Source: Caulobacter sp. (GTDB taxonomy: Bacteria > Pseudomonadota > Alphaproteobacteria > Caulobacterales > Caulobacteraceae). From it: a DNA stretch of 64,000 nucleotides. The notes beneath the pieces are model-generated. The model was not told where the DNA came from. It worked only from the letters and a program-made list of their open reading frames with translations, and did not search any database. The stretch lies in contig JAUSMJ010000064.1 of NCBI GenBank assembly GCA_030645575.1, positions 1 through 64,000 on the forward strand, in the 5' to 3' direction. Shown here in pieces: positions 1 to 7,901 of the stretch. Numbering within the stretch: the stretch's first letter is position 1; every line of letters starts with the position of its first letter. The translations under genes and the position numbers were made by a program.

Positions 1-138
1 CCCACACCAACCGACGGCCTCTACGACGTCGTCTTCAGAACAACCGACATCGCGGCCATCGACCTGCGAGCCCAAAACAGACAATCTCAACCCGTCACGG
101 ATGTCCCCGAACACCCGTCACCGATGTCTCCGGTCTGA
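1..138 (+). pseudogene. C-terminal tail of an IS481-like transposase (cut by window edge)
   Basis: Frame 1 is open from the first base to a TGA at 136-138 and encodes 45 residues containing GLYDVVFRTTDIAAIDLR followed by a Pro/Ser-rich end. That pattern matches, from memory, the last residues of IS481-type DDE transposases. The rest of the element would lie left of the window, so it cannot be said whether the transposase is intact. There is no obvious terminal inverted repeat immediately after the stop. It could also be the end of another rve-fold transposase family. Confidence 0.5.
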
Positions 139-304
139 ACATTGGGGGAGGGGGACCATGCGGAGCATGGTGGAGGGGGATGCGCTGGCGTGGCCACGGA
201 AGAGGTGAGGGAGATGCGTGTGAGATCGGCGAGCACCGGCGCTTCCCTCTCCACCACCCTTCGGGTGGTCCCCCTCTCCCAAGAGGGAGAGGAATGACCA
301 GGTC
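139..304. repeat. Intergenic palindromic repeat region upstream of thpR
   Basis: There is no gene here. The segment holds a small hairpin (ACCATGCGGAGCATGGT near 157) and, at 238-293, an inverted repeat built on CCCTCTCCACC and GAGGGAGAGG with a CACCCTTCGGGTGG inner hairpin. It resembles the REP-like elements at 15.9, 16.05 and 27.6 kb. It leaves little room for a promoter ahead of thpR. Confidence 0.6.
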
Positions 305-838
305 ATGATCCGCCTGTTCGCCGCCATCGCCATTCCCGAGGACATCGGCGAGCCGCTGCTGCGCCGGCAGCACGGCCTGCCCGGCGCGCGGTGGCGGCCG
401 CTCGAGGCGCTGCACATCACGCTGCGGTTCTTCGGCGACGTGCAGGAGCGCATCGCCGAGGACCTCGATGTCGAACTGGCGCGGATCACCGCCGCGCCCT
501 TCGGCCTGACGCTGGACAGCGTCGGCGCGTTCGGCGAGGGGCCCGAGATCCACGCGGTCTGGGCCGGCGTGGCCGAGAGCGAACCGCTGCGGACGCTGGC
601 CGGCCGCTGCGAGACCGCCGCCCGGCGGGCCCGGGTGACGCCCGACCGCCGCGCGTACAGGCCGCACCTGACGCTGGCCTACCTGCGCCGGCCCGACCCG
701 GCCGCCGTGGCGGCCTGGATCCAGGCCAACAGCCTGCTGCGGTCGCCGCCGTTCGCGATCGACCGGTTCGGCCTCTATTCGAGCCACCAGACCAGCGAGG
801 GCTCGCGCTACGTGCTGGAGCGCGAATACCGGCTGTGA
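305..838 (+). CDS. thpR: RNA 2',3'-cyclic phosphodiesterase (2H phosphoesterase, ThpR/LigT-like)
   Basis: The 177-residue product has the two HxT/S-type motifs of the 2H phosphoesterase superfamily: HITLRF near residue 39 and HLTLAYL near residue 121. Each supplies one catalytic histidine. The start MIRLFAAIAIPE is typical of ThpR. Family members hydrolyse 2',3'-cyclic phosphate ends and were first described as tRNA 2'-5' ligases; the real cellular substrate is not settled. Length is normal. It converges on the secreted protein gene that ends at 846. Confidence 0.9.
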   Translation: MIRLFAAIAIPEDIGEPLLRRQHGLPGARWRPLEALHITLRFFGDVQERIAEDLDVELARITAAPFGLTLDSVGAFGEGPEIHAVWAGVAESEPLRTLAGRCETAARRARVTPDRRAYRPHLTLAYLRRPDPAAVAAWIQANSLLRSPPFAIDRFGLYSSHQTSEGSRYVLEREYRL

Positions 839-845
839 CGACCGG

Positions 846-1346
846 TCAGGACCCGGCCATGACCCCCAGCGTGATGGTGTAGAGCTTCTGCGCCGGGGTC
901 GGGTGGCAGCTGGCGTCGGGCGCGTCGCTGCCGCAGACGCCAGCCGCCGTGTCATAGCTGACGCTGACCGCGACCAGCTGGTCGCCCTTCTTGTAGCCGG
1001 CGGCCGTTCCGGTCGAGCCATCGGCGTCGGCGCCCGGATCCCGGGTCCAGCCGCCGCCCAGCATCATCGCGTCAAGCTTGGCGGCGATGGCCTGGACCGT
1101 TCCCGGGAACACCGCGCCGTCGCCGGAGAAGGCGATCTGGCACCCCTCCGTGCTGGCCATGCCGGGATAGCCGACGCTGGCGGGGCCGACCGTCGCGGTG
1201 GTTCCGAGCACGGCGGTCGAGCTGGTGTAGAGCGAACCGCAGGTCGCGTTGACCGCCGCGCTCTGGGCCCGGGCGGCGGTGGGCGCCGCGGCGGGCAGGG
1301 CCAGGGCGAGGGCCGCGAGGGCGGCGAAGACGACGGTTCGGCGCAT
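846..1346 (-). CDS. Uncharacterised secreted protein
   Basis: The 166-residue product starts with a clear Sec signal peptide (MRRTVVFAALAALALALP, cleavage probably after ARA or RAQ). The mature part contains four or more cysteines (CGSLY, CQIAF, VCGSD, SCHPT), suggesting disulfides in the periplasm. No family is recognised. Motifs such as GGGWTRDP and KKGDQLVAVSVSY look like a small beta-rich domain of the type that predicts a quantity by difference of charge, but no function can be assigned. The ORF has strong GC3 and an isolated position. Confidence 0.75.
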   Translation of the reverse strand: MRRTVVFAALAALALALPAAAPTAARAQSAAVNATCGSLYTSSTAVLGTTATVGPASVGYPGMASTEGCQIAFSGDGAVFPGTVQAIAAKLDAMMLGGGWTRDPGADADGSTGTAAGYKKGDQLVAVSVSYDTAAGVCGSDAPDASCHPTPAQKLYTITLGVMAGS

Positions 1347-1523
1347 GACAGGTCTCCGGTCCGGATCCCCGTGGCGCGTCCGGGTTCGGCGCGCCTGTCG
1401 AGGCCGCGCGGAGCCTAGACCCGCGTCCGAGATCGCGGAACGGTGGTTTCCTCAAATCGGGTCACTGCGTCCGCTGGGCCTCGAAGGCCGCGACCGTCGT
1501 GCGGGTTCAGGTTCGGGTCGGGC

Positions 1524-2354
1524 TCACAGCCGCCCGGTGAACTCCAGTTCGACCGGGCCGGTCATGATCACGTGGCCGTCGTCCTCGCGCCATTCGACCT
1601 GCAGTTCGCCGCCGTCCATTTCGATGGTCGCGGCGCGGCCGGTCAGGCCGCGGCGGGCGCAGGCGACCAGAGCCGCGCAGGCGCCGGTGCCGCAGGCCTT
1701 GGTCAGGCCCGCGCCGCGCTCCCAGACCCGCAGGCGGATGCGATCGGGCGCCTTCACCCAGGCGAAGCCGACGTTGACCCCTTGCGGGAACATCGGGTGG
1801 TGCTCGATCAGGCTGCCCGAGCCCTTGACCAGGGCGTCGCTCGGCTCCTCATCGACGAAGAACACCACGTGCGGATTGCCCATGTTGACCGCGCCGGGCG
1901 TGTGCAGATGCGGCGCGTCGATCGGGCCGACCTGCAGCTCGATGCCCCTGGTGTCCATCTCCTCGGCCAGCGGGATGTGGTCCCAACGCAGCTCGGGCGG
2001 GCCCATATCGACGGAGACGCGCTTGTCGCCCTCGGCGCGGGTCGCCGACAGCAGGCCGGCCTCGGTCTCGATGACCGCCTCGTCGCGGCCGGTCGCCTCC
2101 ATCAGCAGCCAGGCGACGCAGCGCGTGGCGTTGCCGCAGGCATCGACCTCGCCGCCGTCGGCGTTCCAGATGCGCATGAAGGCGTCGGCCCGCGCGGTCG
2201 GCTCGATGGCGATCAGCTGGTCGCAGCCGACGCCGTTGGCGCGGTCGGCGATGGCCCGCGCCTGCGCCGGCGTCGGCCGAAAGGCCTCGCCCCGCGCCTC
2301 GACCACGACAAAGTCGTTGCCCAGGCCGTTCATCTTGAGAAAGGGGCGCGTCAT
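1524..2354 (-). CDS. dapF: Diaminopimelate epimerase
   Basis: DapF interconverts LL- and meso-diaminopimelate for lysine and peptidoglycan synthesis. The ATG at 2354 is chosen because family members begin MxRPFLKMNGLGNDFVV; the ORF-track start at 2528 would include the inverted repeat at 2411-2493. Both catalytic cysteine motifs are present: CGNATRC near residue 76 and the C-terminal ACGTGACAA near residue 222. The encoded length of 276 residues is typical. The gene stands alone, transcribed away from the prolyl oligopeptidases. Confidence 0.96.
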   Translation of the reverse strand: MTRPFLKMNGLGNDFVVVEARGEAFRPTPAQARAIADRANGVGCDQLIAIEPTARADAFMRIWNADGGEVDACGNATRCVAWLLMEATGRDEAVIETEAGLLSATRAEGDKRVSVDMGPPELRWDHIPLAEEMDTRGIELQVGPIDAPHLHTPGAVNMGNPHVVFFVDEEPSDALVKGSGSLIEHHPMFPQGVNVGFAWVKAPDRIRLRVWERGAGLTKACGTGACAALVACARRGLTGRAATIEMDGGELQVEWREDDGHVIMTGPVELEFTGRL

Positions 2355-2410
2355 GTCAGGGAAGATATAGAGGGCAAAAGACGTTGCCGCATTGGAAAGT
2401 TGCAGCGCGG

Positions 2411-2493
2411 GAATTCGGTGACAGTTTACGAATTGGCGGCCCGCGCGAGGCCGACGGCCGCGAAAGTCCAATTCGTAAACTGTCACCGAATTC
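2411..2493. repeat. Perfect 26-bp inverted repeat (REPIN-like) between dapF and the peptidase gene
   Basis: The arm at 2411-2436 (GAATTCGGTGACAGTTTACG...) is repeated exactly in reverse complement at 2468-2493, separated by 31 bases that themselves contain a GGCC...GGCC inner stem. It is too long and too perfect for an ordinary terminator and lacks a T-tract. The GGTGACAGTTTAC core resembles REP sequences that are mobilised by RAYT transposases in other proteobacteria; that link is from memory and is not shown here. Confidence 0.75.
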
Positions 2494-2566
2494 AGTTGGC
2501 TGCGGGACTTGCCCCACCCTCGCGTCAACCTATGCTCGCGGGCCTGTTCCTCCGGTGGGGTCTCCG

Positions 2567-4681
2567 ATGAAGTTCTCAGCCTTTCTCGCGGCCGCCGCCG
2601 TGCTGGTCGCCGCGCCCGTGATGGCCGCGACCGAGACGCCGTTCGAATGGCTTGAGCAGGTCGACAGCGCCCGGTCGATGGACTGGGTGCGGGCGGAGAA
2701 CGCCAAAACGCTGCCCGTGCTGACCGGCGACGCGCGGTTCGCCGGGCTGCAGGCCGACGCCCTGGCCATCCTGTCGGCGAAGGACCGCATCCCGACCCCG
2801 ACCTTCGTCGGCGACCAGGTGTTCAACTTCTGGCAGGACGCGACCCACGTGCGCGGCGTCTGGCGGCGCACCTCGCTGGCCAGCTACCGCACGGCCGAGC
2901 CGCAGTGGGAGACGGTGCTCGACCTGGACGCCCTGTCGGCCGCCGAACACGCCAACTGGATCTGGAAGGGCGCCGACTGCCGCCCGACGACCCACGACCG
3001 CTGCCTGGTCGAGCTCTCCAACGGCGGCAAGGACGCGGTCGAGATCCGCGAGTTCGACCTGAAGACCAAGGCCTTCGTCGAGGGCGGCTTCCGCCTGCCC
3101 GAAAGCAAACAGACCGTCGCCTGGCTCGACGCCGACACCATCATCCTGACCCGCGACTGGGGTCCGGGCACGACCACCGAGTCCGGCTACGGCATGGTGG
3201 TCAAGACGCTCAGGCGAGGCCAGGCGCTGGACCAGGCCGTCGAGGTGTTCCGCGGCGATGTGAAGGACGTCAGCGCCAGCCCGCGCGTGCTGCGCGACGG
3301 TCAGGGCCGGCGGATCGTGCTCATCGAGCGCGGCCTCGACTTCTTCAACACCGCCACCTTCGTGCTGCCCGACGGCGGCGCGCCGCAACGGCTCAACCTG
3401 CCGACCCGCTCCTCCACCCATGGCTACGTCGAGGGACGGCTGGTCGTGTCGCTGCAGGAAGACTGGGATATCGCCGGCGGCCGCTACCCGGCCGGCGCGC
3501 TGCTGGCCATCGACGTTCCGGCGCTGCTGGGACAGGGCGCAAACACCGCGAACGCTCCGGCCGTGGCCGAGGTGCTCTACACCCCCGCGCCGCGCCAGGC
3601 CCTGGACCGCGACCAGATCGCGGTCACCGCCGGCCGCGTGGTCGCCGTCGCCTACGATAACGTCCGGGGTCGGCTGCTGACCTTTGCCCGCAAGGCCGAC
3701 GGGACCTGGTCGAGCCAGCGCTATCCGGGCCTGGAGAACGCGGCGGTCAACATCGTCACCACCGCCGACGAGGGCGACGCCATCTTCTACACCGAGGAGG
3801 GCTTCACCACCCCGACGCGGCTGATGCTGGCGCCGGGCGTCGAGGCGACCTCGGCCATGGTCAAGACCCTCCCCGCCCGGTTCGACGCCTCCGGCCTGAT
3901 GGTCGAGCAGCATGAGGCGACGTCGAAGGACGGGACGAAAATCCCCTACTTCATCGTCACCAGAAAGGGTCACGGCCACGACGGCGCCAACCCCACCCTG
4001 CTGCACGCCTACGGCGGATTCCAGCTCAGCAAGCTGCCGGTCTACGACCCGCTGGTCGGCAAGCTGTGGCTGGAGCGCGGCGGCACCTACCTCGTGGCCA
4101 ACATCCGCGGCGGGGGCGAGTTCGGCCCGGCCTGGCACGAGGCGGCGCTGAAGGCCAACCGCCAGCGCGCCTATGACGACTATTTCGCGGTCGCCGAGGA
4201 CGCCATCCGGCGCGGCCTGACCAGTCCCCGGCGCCTGGGCGCCTATGGCAGGTCGAACGGCGGCCTGCTGATGGGCGTGGCCATGGCCCAGCGGCCGGAC
4301 CTGTGGAACGCGGTGGTGGTCGAGAGCCCGCTGCTGGACATGCTGCGCTATCACCTGCTGCCCGCCGGCGCCTCGTGGATCGGCGAATACGGCGACCCGA
4401 CCGTGGCCGAGGAAGCCGCCTGGATCGCGCGTTACTCGCCGTTCCAGAACCTGAAGGCCGGGGTGAAGTACCCGCTGGCCTACATCACCACCTCGACCAA
4501 GGACGACCGGGTCCATCCGGGCCACGCCCGCAAGTTCGCGGCCATGCTGGCCCAGCTGGGCGCGCCCTATCTGTACTACGAGAACACCGACGGCGGTCAC
4601 GCCAACGGGGCCGACCCGACCGCCAATGCCCGGCGCTGGGGCATGCACTACACCTATCTCACCCGACAGCTGATGGACTGA
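2567..4681 (+). CDS. Exported prolyl oligopeptidase family serine peptidase (S9), copy 1
   Basis: From the ATG at 2567 the 704-residue protein has a signal peptide (MKFSAFLAAAAVLVAAPVMA), an N-terminal beta-propeller region starting ETPFEWLEQVDS, and a C-terminal alpha/beta-hydrolase domain. The serine elbow is GRSNGGLLMG, the catalytic Asp lies in STKDDRVHPGHARKF, and the His in DGGHANG, giving the full S9 triad. It would cleave Pro-containing peptides in the periplasm. The next gene is a close paralogue that starts 3 bases after this stop. The ORF-track start at 2384 lies inside the palindrome and is rejected. Confidence 0.92.
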   Translation: MKFSAFLAAAAVLVAAPVMAATETPFEWLEQVDSARSMDWVRAENAKTLPVLTGDARFAGLQADALAILSAKDRIPTPTFVGDQVFNFWQDATHVRGVWRRTSLASYRTAEPQWETVLDLDALSAAEHANWIWKGADCRPTTHDRCLVELSNGGKDAVEIREFDLKTKAFVEGGFRLPESKQTVAWLDADTIILTRDWGPGTTTESGYGMVVKTLRRGQALDQAVEVFRGDVKDVSASPRVLRDGQGRRIVLIERGLDFFNTATFVLPDGGAPQRLNLPTRSSTHGYVEGRLVVSLQEDWDIAGGRYPAGALLAIDVPALLGQGANTANAPAVAEVLYTPAPRQALDRDQIAVTAGRVVAVAYDNVRGRLLTFARKADGTWSSQRYPGLENAAVNIVTTADEGDAIFYTEEGFTTPTRLMLAPGVEATSAMVKTLPARFDASGLMVEQHEATSKDGTKIPYFIVTRKGHGHDGANPTLLHAYGGFQLSKLPVYDPLVGKLWLERGGTYLVANIRGGGEFGPAWHEAALKANRQRAYDDYFAVAEDAIRRGLTSPRRLGAYGRSNGGLLMGVAMAQRPDLWNAVVVESPLLDMLRYHLLPAGASWIGEYGDPTVAEEAAWIARYSPFQNLKAGVKYPLAYITTSTKDDRVHPGHARKFAAMLAQLGAPYLYYENTDGGHANGADPTANARRWGMHYTYLTRQLMD

Positions 4682-4683
4682 CG

Positions 4684-6780
4684 ATGCGATCCTTCCTGCT
4701 TGCTCTCGCCATGACCGCCACCGCCATCACCGCCTCCGCCCAGCCGGCCGCCGCGCCCGACGACCCGTTCACCTGGATGGAGGAGATCGAAGGGACTCGC
4801 GCCCTCGACTGGGCCCGGGCCGAGAACGCCCGCTCGCTGCCCGTGCTGCAGACCGATCCGCGCTACGAGGGCCTGCACGCCAGCGCGCTGGAGATCGTCA
4901 ACGCCAAGGACCGCATCCCGGGCGTCGGCTTCAGCGGCGACGGCACGCTGGGCAATTTCTGGCAGGACGCCGAGCATGTGCGCGGCCTGTGGCGGCGCAC
5001 GAGCGTGGACAGCTTCCGCCAGGCCGAGCCGGCGTGGGAAACGGTGCTCGACTTCGACGCCCTGGCCAAAACCGAGGGCCAGAACTGGGTCTACAAGGGC
5101 GCGACCTGCCTGGCGCCCGATGATCGCTATTGCCTGGTGCAGCTGTCCGACGGCGGCAAGGACGCCGTCACGCTGCGCGAGTTCGACACGGTGACCAAGG
5201 CTTTCGTCGCCGGCGGCTTCGTCTCGCCGGACGGCAAACAGAACGTCAGCTGGCTCGACAAGGACACGCTGCTGATCGCCCGCGACTGGGGCCCCGGCAC
5301 GATGACCAAGTCGAGCTATCCCTTCGTGCTCAAGGCGTGGAAGCGCGGCGCGCCGCTGGAACAGGCGACCGAGGTCTATCGCGGCACGGCCGACGACGTC
5401 TCCGTCTCGCCGGTCGTGCTGCGCGACGCCGATGGCGTGGTGCGGGCGGTGATCGCCGCGCGGAGCCCGAGCTTCTTCGAGACCGAATACTGGCTGATCA
5501 CCGACCATGGCCCGGTCAAGCTGCCCTTCCCGATGAAGAGCAGTCTTCAGGGGCTGGTCGGCGGCCAGCTGGTGTTCACCCTGCAGGAGGACTGGGCCGG
5601 TCAGGGCCTGAAACAGGGCGACCTGGCCGCCATCGACCTGGCCGCGCTGAAGGCCGATCCGGCCGCGGCCCGCGCGACCCTGATCCTGCGCCCGACCGCC
5701 GCCCAGTCGGTCGAGGACATCAACATCAGCCGAAACAAGCTGATCGTCGGCCTGCTGGAGAACGTCACGGGCCAGGCCCTGGTGTTCACGCCGGGCGCCG
5801 AAGGCTGGACGCAGCGCAGGCTGGACCTGCCGGCCAATGTCACGATCGGCGTCGGCTCGGCGTCCGAGCGCGACGACCGGGTGTTCTTCAGCGTCGCCGG
5901 CTATCTGACGCCCAGCACCCTGTGGCTGGCCGACGCGGCCAGCGGCAAGGTCGAGATGATCAAGTCGCTGCCGCCCAAGTTCGACGCCTCGACCCATGTG
6001 GTCGAGCAGTTCTGGGCTGCCTCGAAGGACGGGACCAGGGTCCCCTACTTCGTCGTGCGGCCGAAGGACCTGAAGTACGACGGGACGGCCCCGACCCTGC
6101 AGTACGCCTATGGCGGCTTCCAGGTGTCGATGAAGCCGGGCTACTCGGCGACCGTCGGCAAGCTGTGGCTGGAGCGGGGCGGCGTCTATGTCGTGGCCAA
6201 CATCCGCGGCGGCGGCGAGTTTGGCCCGGCCTGGCACGAGGCGGCGCTGAAGGCCAACCGCCAGCGGGCCTATGACGACTTCTTCGCCGTGTCGGAGGAC
6301 CTGATCGCGCGCAAGATCACCAGCCCACGGCGCCTCGGCATCATGGGCGGATCGAACGGCGGCCTCCTGATGGGCGTGGCCCTGACCCAGCGGCCCGAGC
6401 TGTACAACGCCGTGGTCATCCAGGTGCCGCTGTTCGACATGCTGGCCTACACCCACATCGGCGCCGGCGCCTCGTGGGTCGGCGAATACGGCGACCCGGC
6501 GATCCCCGAGGAGCGGGCCTGGATCGCCGCCTACGACCCCTACAGCAACCTGAAGGCCGGCAGGCCGTACCCGCAGGTGTTCATCGAGACCTCGACCAAG
6601 GACGACCGGGTTCACCCGGCCCACGCCCGCAAGGCCGGCGCGCGGCTGGAGGCGCTGGGCTACGGCTTCCTCTATTACGAGAACATCGACGGCGGCCATT
6701 CGGCGGCCGCCAATCTCAACGAGACCGCCAAGCGGGTGGCGCTGGAGTTCACCTACCTGAGCCAGCGGCTGATGGATTGA
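4684..6780 (+). CDS. Exported prolyl oligopeptidase family serine peptidase (S9), copy 2
   Basis: This 698-residue protein has the same architecture as its upstream neighbour: signal peptide MRSFLLALAMTATAITASA, propeller beginning DPFTWMEEIEG, and a catalytic domain with GGSNGGLLMG, STKDDRVHPAHARK and DGGHSAA. The ATG at 4684 follows the first gene's stop by two bases, so the pair is co-transcribed and probably translationally coupled. Identity is highest in the catalytic domain (GGGEFGPAWHEAALKANRQR is shared) and lower in the propeller, consistent with an old tandem duplication and different substrate gating. Confidence 0.92.
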   Translation: MRSFLLALAMTATAITASAQPAAAPDDPFTWMEEIEGTRALDWARAENARSLPVLQTDPRYEGLHASALEIVNAKDRIPGVGFSGDGTLGNFWQDAEHVRGLWRRTSVDSFRQAEPAWETVLDFDALAKTEGQNWVYKGATCLAPDDRYCLVQLSDGGKDAVTLREFDTVTKAFVAGGFVSPDGKQNVSWLDKDTLLIARDWGPGTMTKSSYPFVLKAWKRGAPLEQATEVYRGTADDVSVSPVVLRDADGVVRAVIAARSPSFFETEYWLITDHGPVKLPFPMKSSLQGLVGGQLVFTLQEDWAGQGLKQGDLAAIDLAALKADPAAARATLILRPTAAQSVEDINISRNKLIVGLLENVTGQALVFTPGAEGWTQRRLDLPANVTIGVGSASERDDRVFFSVAGYLTPSTLWLADAASGKVEMIKSLPPKFDASTHVVEQFWAASKDGTRVPYFVVRPKDLKYDGTAPTLQYAYGGFQVSMKPGYSATVGKLWLERGGVYVVANIRGGGEFGPAWHEAALKANRQRAYDDFFAVSEDLIARKITSPRRLGIMGGSNGGLLMGVALTQRPELYNAVVIQVPLFDMLAYTHIGAGASWVGEYGDPAIPEERAWIAAYDPYSNLKAGRPYPQVFIETSTKDDRVHPAHARKAGARLEALGYGFLYYENIDGGHSAAANLNETAKRVALEFTYLSQRLMD

Positions 6781-6803
6781 GGTTGAGGCGCCGGCTCATT
6801 TTC

Positions 6804-6923
6804 AGCCGTCATCCTCGCCCCTGTGGCGAGGAACCCTCGTGCAGTCGCAGGAGCAGAGTCCCAGCCTGACTCCGTCGGGTGGCTGACAGAGGGGTCCTGG
6901 GCACAAGGCCCAGGATGACGGCT
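6804..6923. repeat. Intergenic inverted-repeat element (GCCGTCATCCT...AGGATGACGGC family)
   Basis: The ends AGCCGTCATCCT and AGGATGACGGCT form a perfect 12-bp inverted repeat enclosing secondary hairpins (CTCGCCCCTGTGGCGAG; GGTCCTGGGCACAAGGCCC). A second copy lies at 44345-44462. It separates the second peptidase gene from padR and may act as a bidirectional transcription barrier. Confidence 0.75.
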
Positions 6924-6943
6924 TTGATGGTCGGCGTATGGGC

Positions 6944-7501
6944 TCACGCCCGCTCCACCGCCGCCGCGGCCGCGTCGAGGGCGTCGCAGATGGACTCGAT
7001 CTGTTCCTTCGTGAGCGCGCCGCCGGTGGTCTTGAGCCGCAGCGCCGTGCGCAGGTTTTCGCGCGCCCGCAGGATCTGCGGCGAGAAGGCGGTGCTGGCG
7101 GCGGCGGCCTCGGCCATGCGGGCGAAGATGCCGGCCGTCTGGCCCTCGTTGGCCCGCAGGTGCGCCTCGCCCTCGGCGGTGATGGTGTAGAGCTTGCGCC
7201 CGCCGGCCGCGTCGGCGGCCGTGACGAAGCCCATCTCCTCGAGCCAGGTCAGGGTCGGGTAGACCACGCCGGGACTGGGCGAATAGGCGCCGCCGGCCTG
7301 TTCCTCAACGGCCTTGATCAGTTCGTAGCCGTGCCGCGGCTGGTCGGCGATCATCCGCAGGATGACCAGCTTGAGGTCGCCGTGGTCGAAGAACCGCCCG
7401 AAGCGGCCGCGCCCGCCCATGTGACGGCGCATGTGTCCGCCCATGCCGTGACGGCCGAAGCGCTGGTGGTGTTCGCGATTGAAGCCAAGATGGCGATGCA
7501 T
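6944..7501 (-). CDS. PadR family transcriptional regulator
   Basis: The 185-residue protein starts with a His/Gly/Arg-rich tail (about 38 residues) and then a PadR winged helix: DLKLVILRMIADQPRHGYELIKAVEE, then PSPGVVYPTLTWLEEMGFV and GRKLYTITAEGEAHL. A C-terminal helical region would mediate dimerisation. PadR proteins usually repress themselves and a neighbouring gene in response to a small molecule. Here the region directly upstream contains three copies of GATATATC(G/T)GAT, so autoregulation is likely. The His-rich N-terminus could bind metal; this is inference. Confidence 0.92.
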   Translation of the reverse strand: MHRHLGFNREHHQRFGRHGMGGHMRRHMGGRGRFGRFFDHGDLKLVILRMIADQPRHGYELIKAVEEQAGGAYSPSPGVVYPTLTWLEEMGFVTAADAAGGRKLYTITAEGEAHLRANEGQTAGIFARMAEAAAASTAFSPQILRARENLRTALRLKTTGGALTKEQIESICDALDAAAAAVERA

Positions 7502-7515
7502 ATCCGATCCTTTCT

Positions 7516-7576
7516 AGATATATCGGATTGTTAGATATATCGGATCGCTTCGATGTCAAGTTCGATATATCTGATC
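7516..7576. promoter_or_regulatory. Probable PadR operator array upstream of padR
   Basis: The motif AGATATATCGGAT occurs at 7516-7528 and 7533-7545, and a third related copy GATATATCTGAT at 7564-7575. Each contains the palindrome GATATATC. The first copy begins 15 bases upstream of the padR start codon. PadR operators are typically built around ATAT/ATGT-containing palindromes, so self-repression is the natural reading; the element is AT-rich against a very GC-rich background. Confidence 0.7.
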
Positions 7577-7725
7577 GTATCGAAAAAGGTCGGAAGGCGA
7601 CGGGGAACCGCTCCTCAGCGGCGCCGAGAGGGGCGGGTTGCAAGGAATTTCGTCAGGGTCAGGCGCGAGCCTCAAGCGCGCGTCTCGAACCACGCACCCC
7701 GCGTCAGCTGTGCTATAGCCGGGCC

Positions 7726-7896
7726 ATGACCGACGCGCCCCAGACCCCCGCCGAGAAGATGAAGGCCATCCTGGCCGCGAAACAGGGCGGCGCCGCCCGC
7801 GCCGGCCAGGGCAGCGGGGCCGCGAGCGGCAAGACGGGCGAGCGCCTCGCCGCCGCCCGGTCCTTCTCCAAATCCAAGCCGGCCCTGCGGAAGTAG
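7726..7896 (+). CDS. Small uncharacterised protein
   Basis: The 56-residue product (MTDAPQTPAEKMKAILAAKQ...) is hydrophilic and Ala/Gly/Lys-rich, with a short amphipathic stretch AEKMKAILAAKQ and a basic C-terminus. The ATG at 7726 is chosen over the ORF-track start at 7528, which lies inside the PadR operator region. It ends five bases before the threonine aldolase start, so the two are probably co-transcribed. No domain is recognised and no function can be given. Confidence 0.6.
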   Translation: MTDAPQTPAEKMKAILAAKQGGAARAGQGSGAASGKTGERLAAARSFSKSKPALRK

Positions 7897-7901
7897 CGCT
7901 G

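Noticed and set aside
2576-4648. A 690-codon ORF on the minus strand opposite the first peptidase
   Set aside because: It mirrors the peptidase gene, is rich in Arg, Gly, Val and His as expected from antisense of GC-rich coding sequence, and shows no domain. The plus strand has a complete S9 triad.
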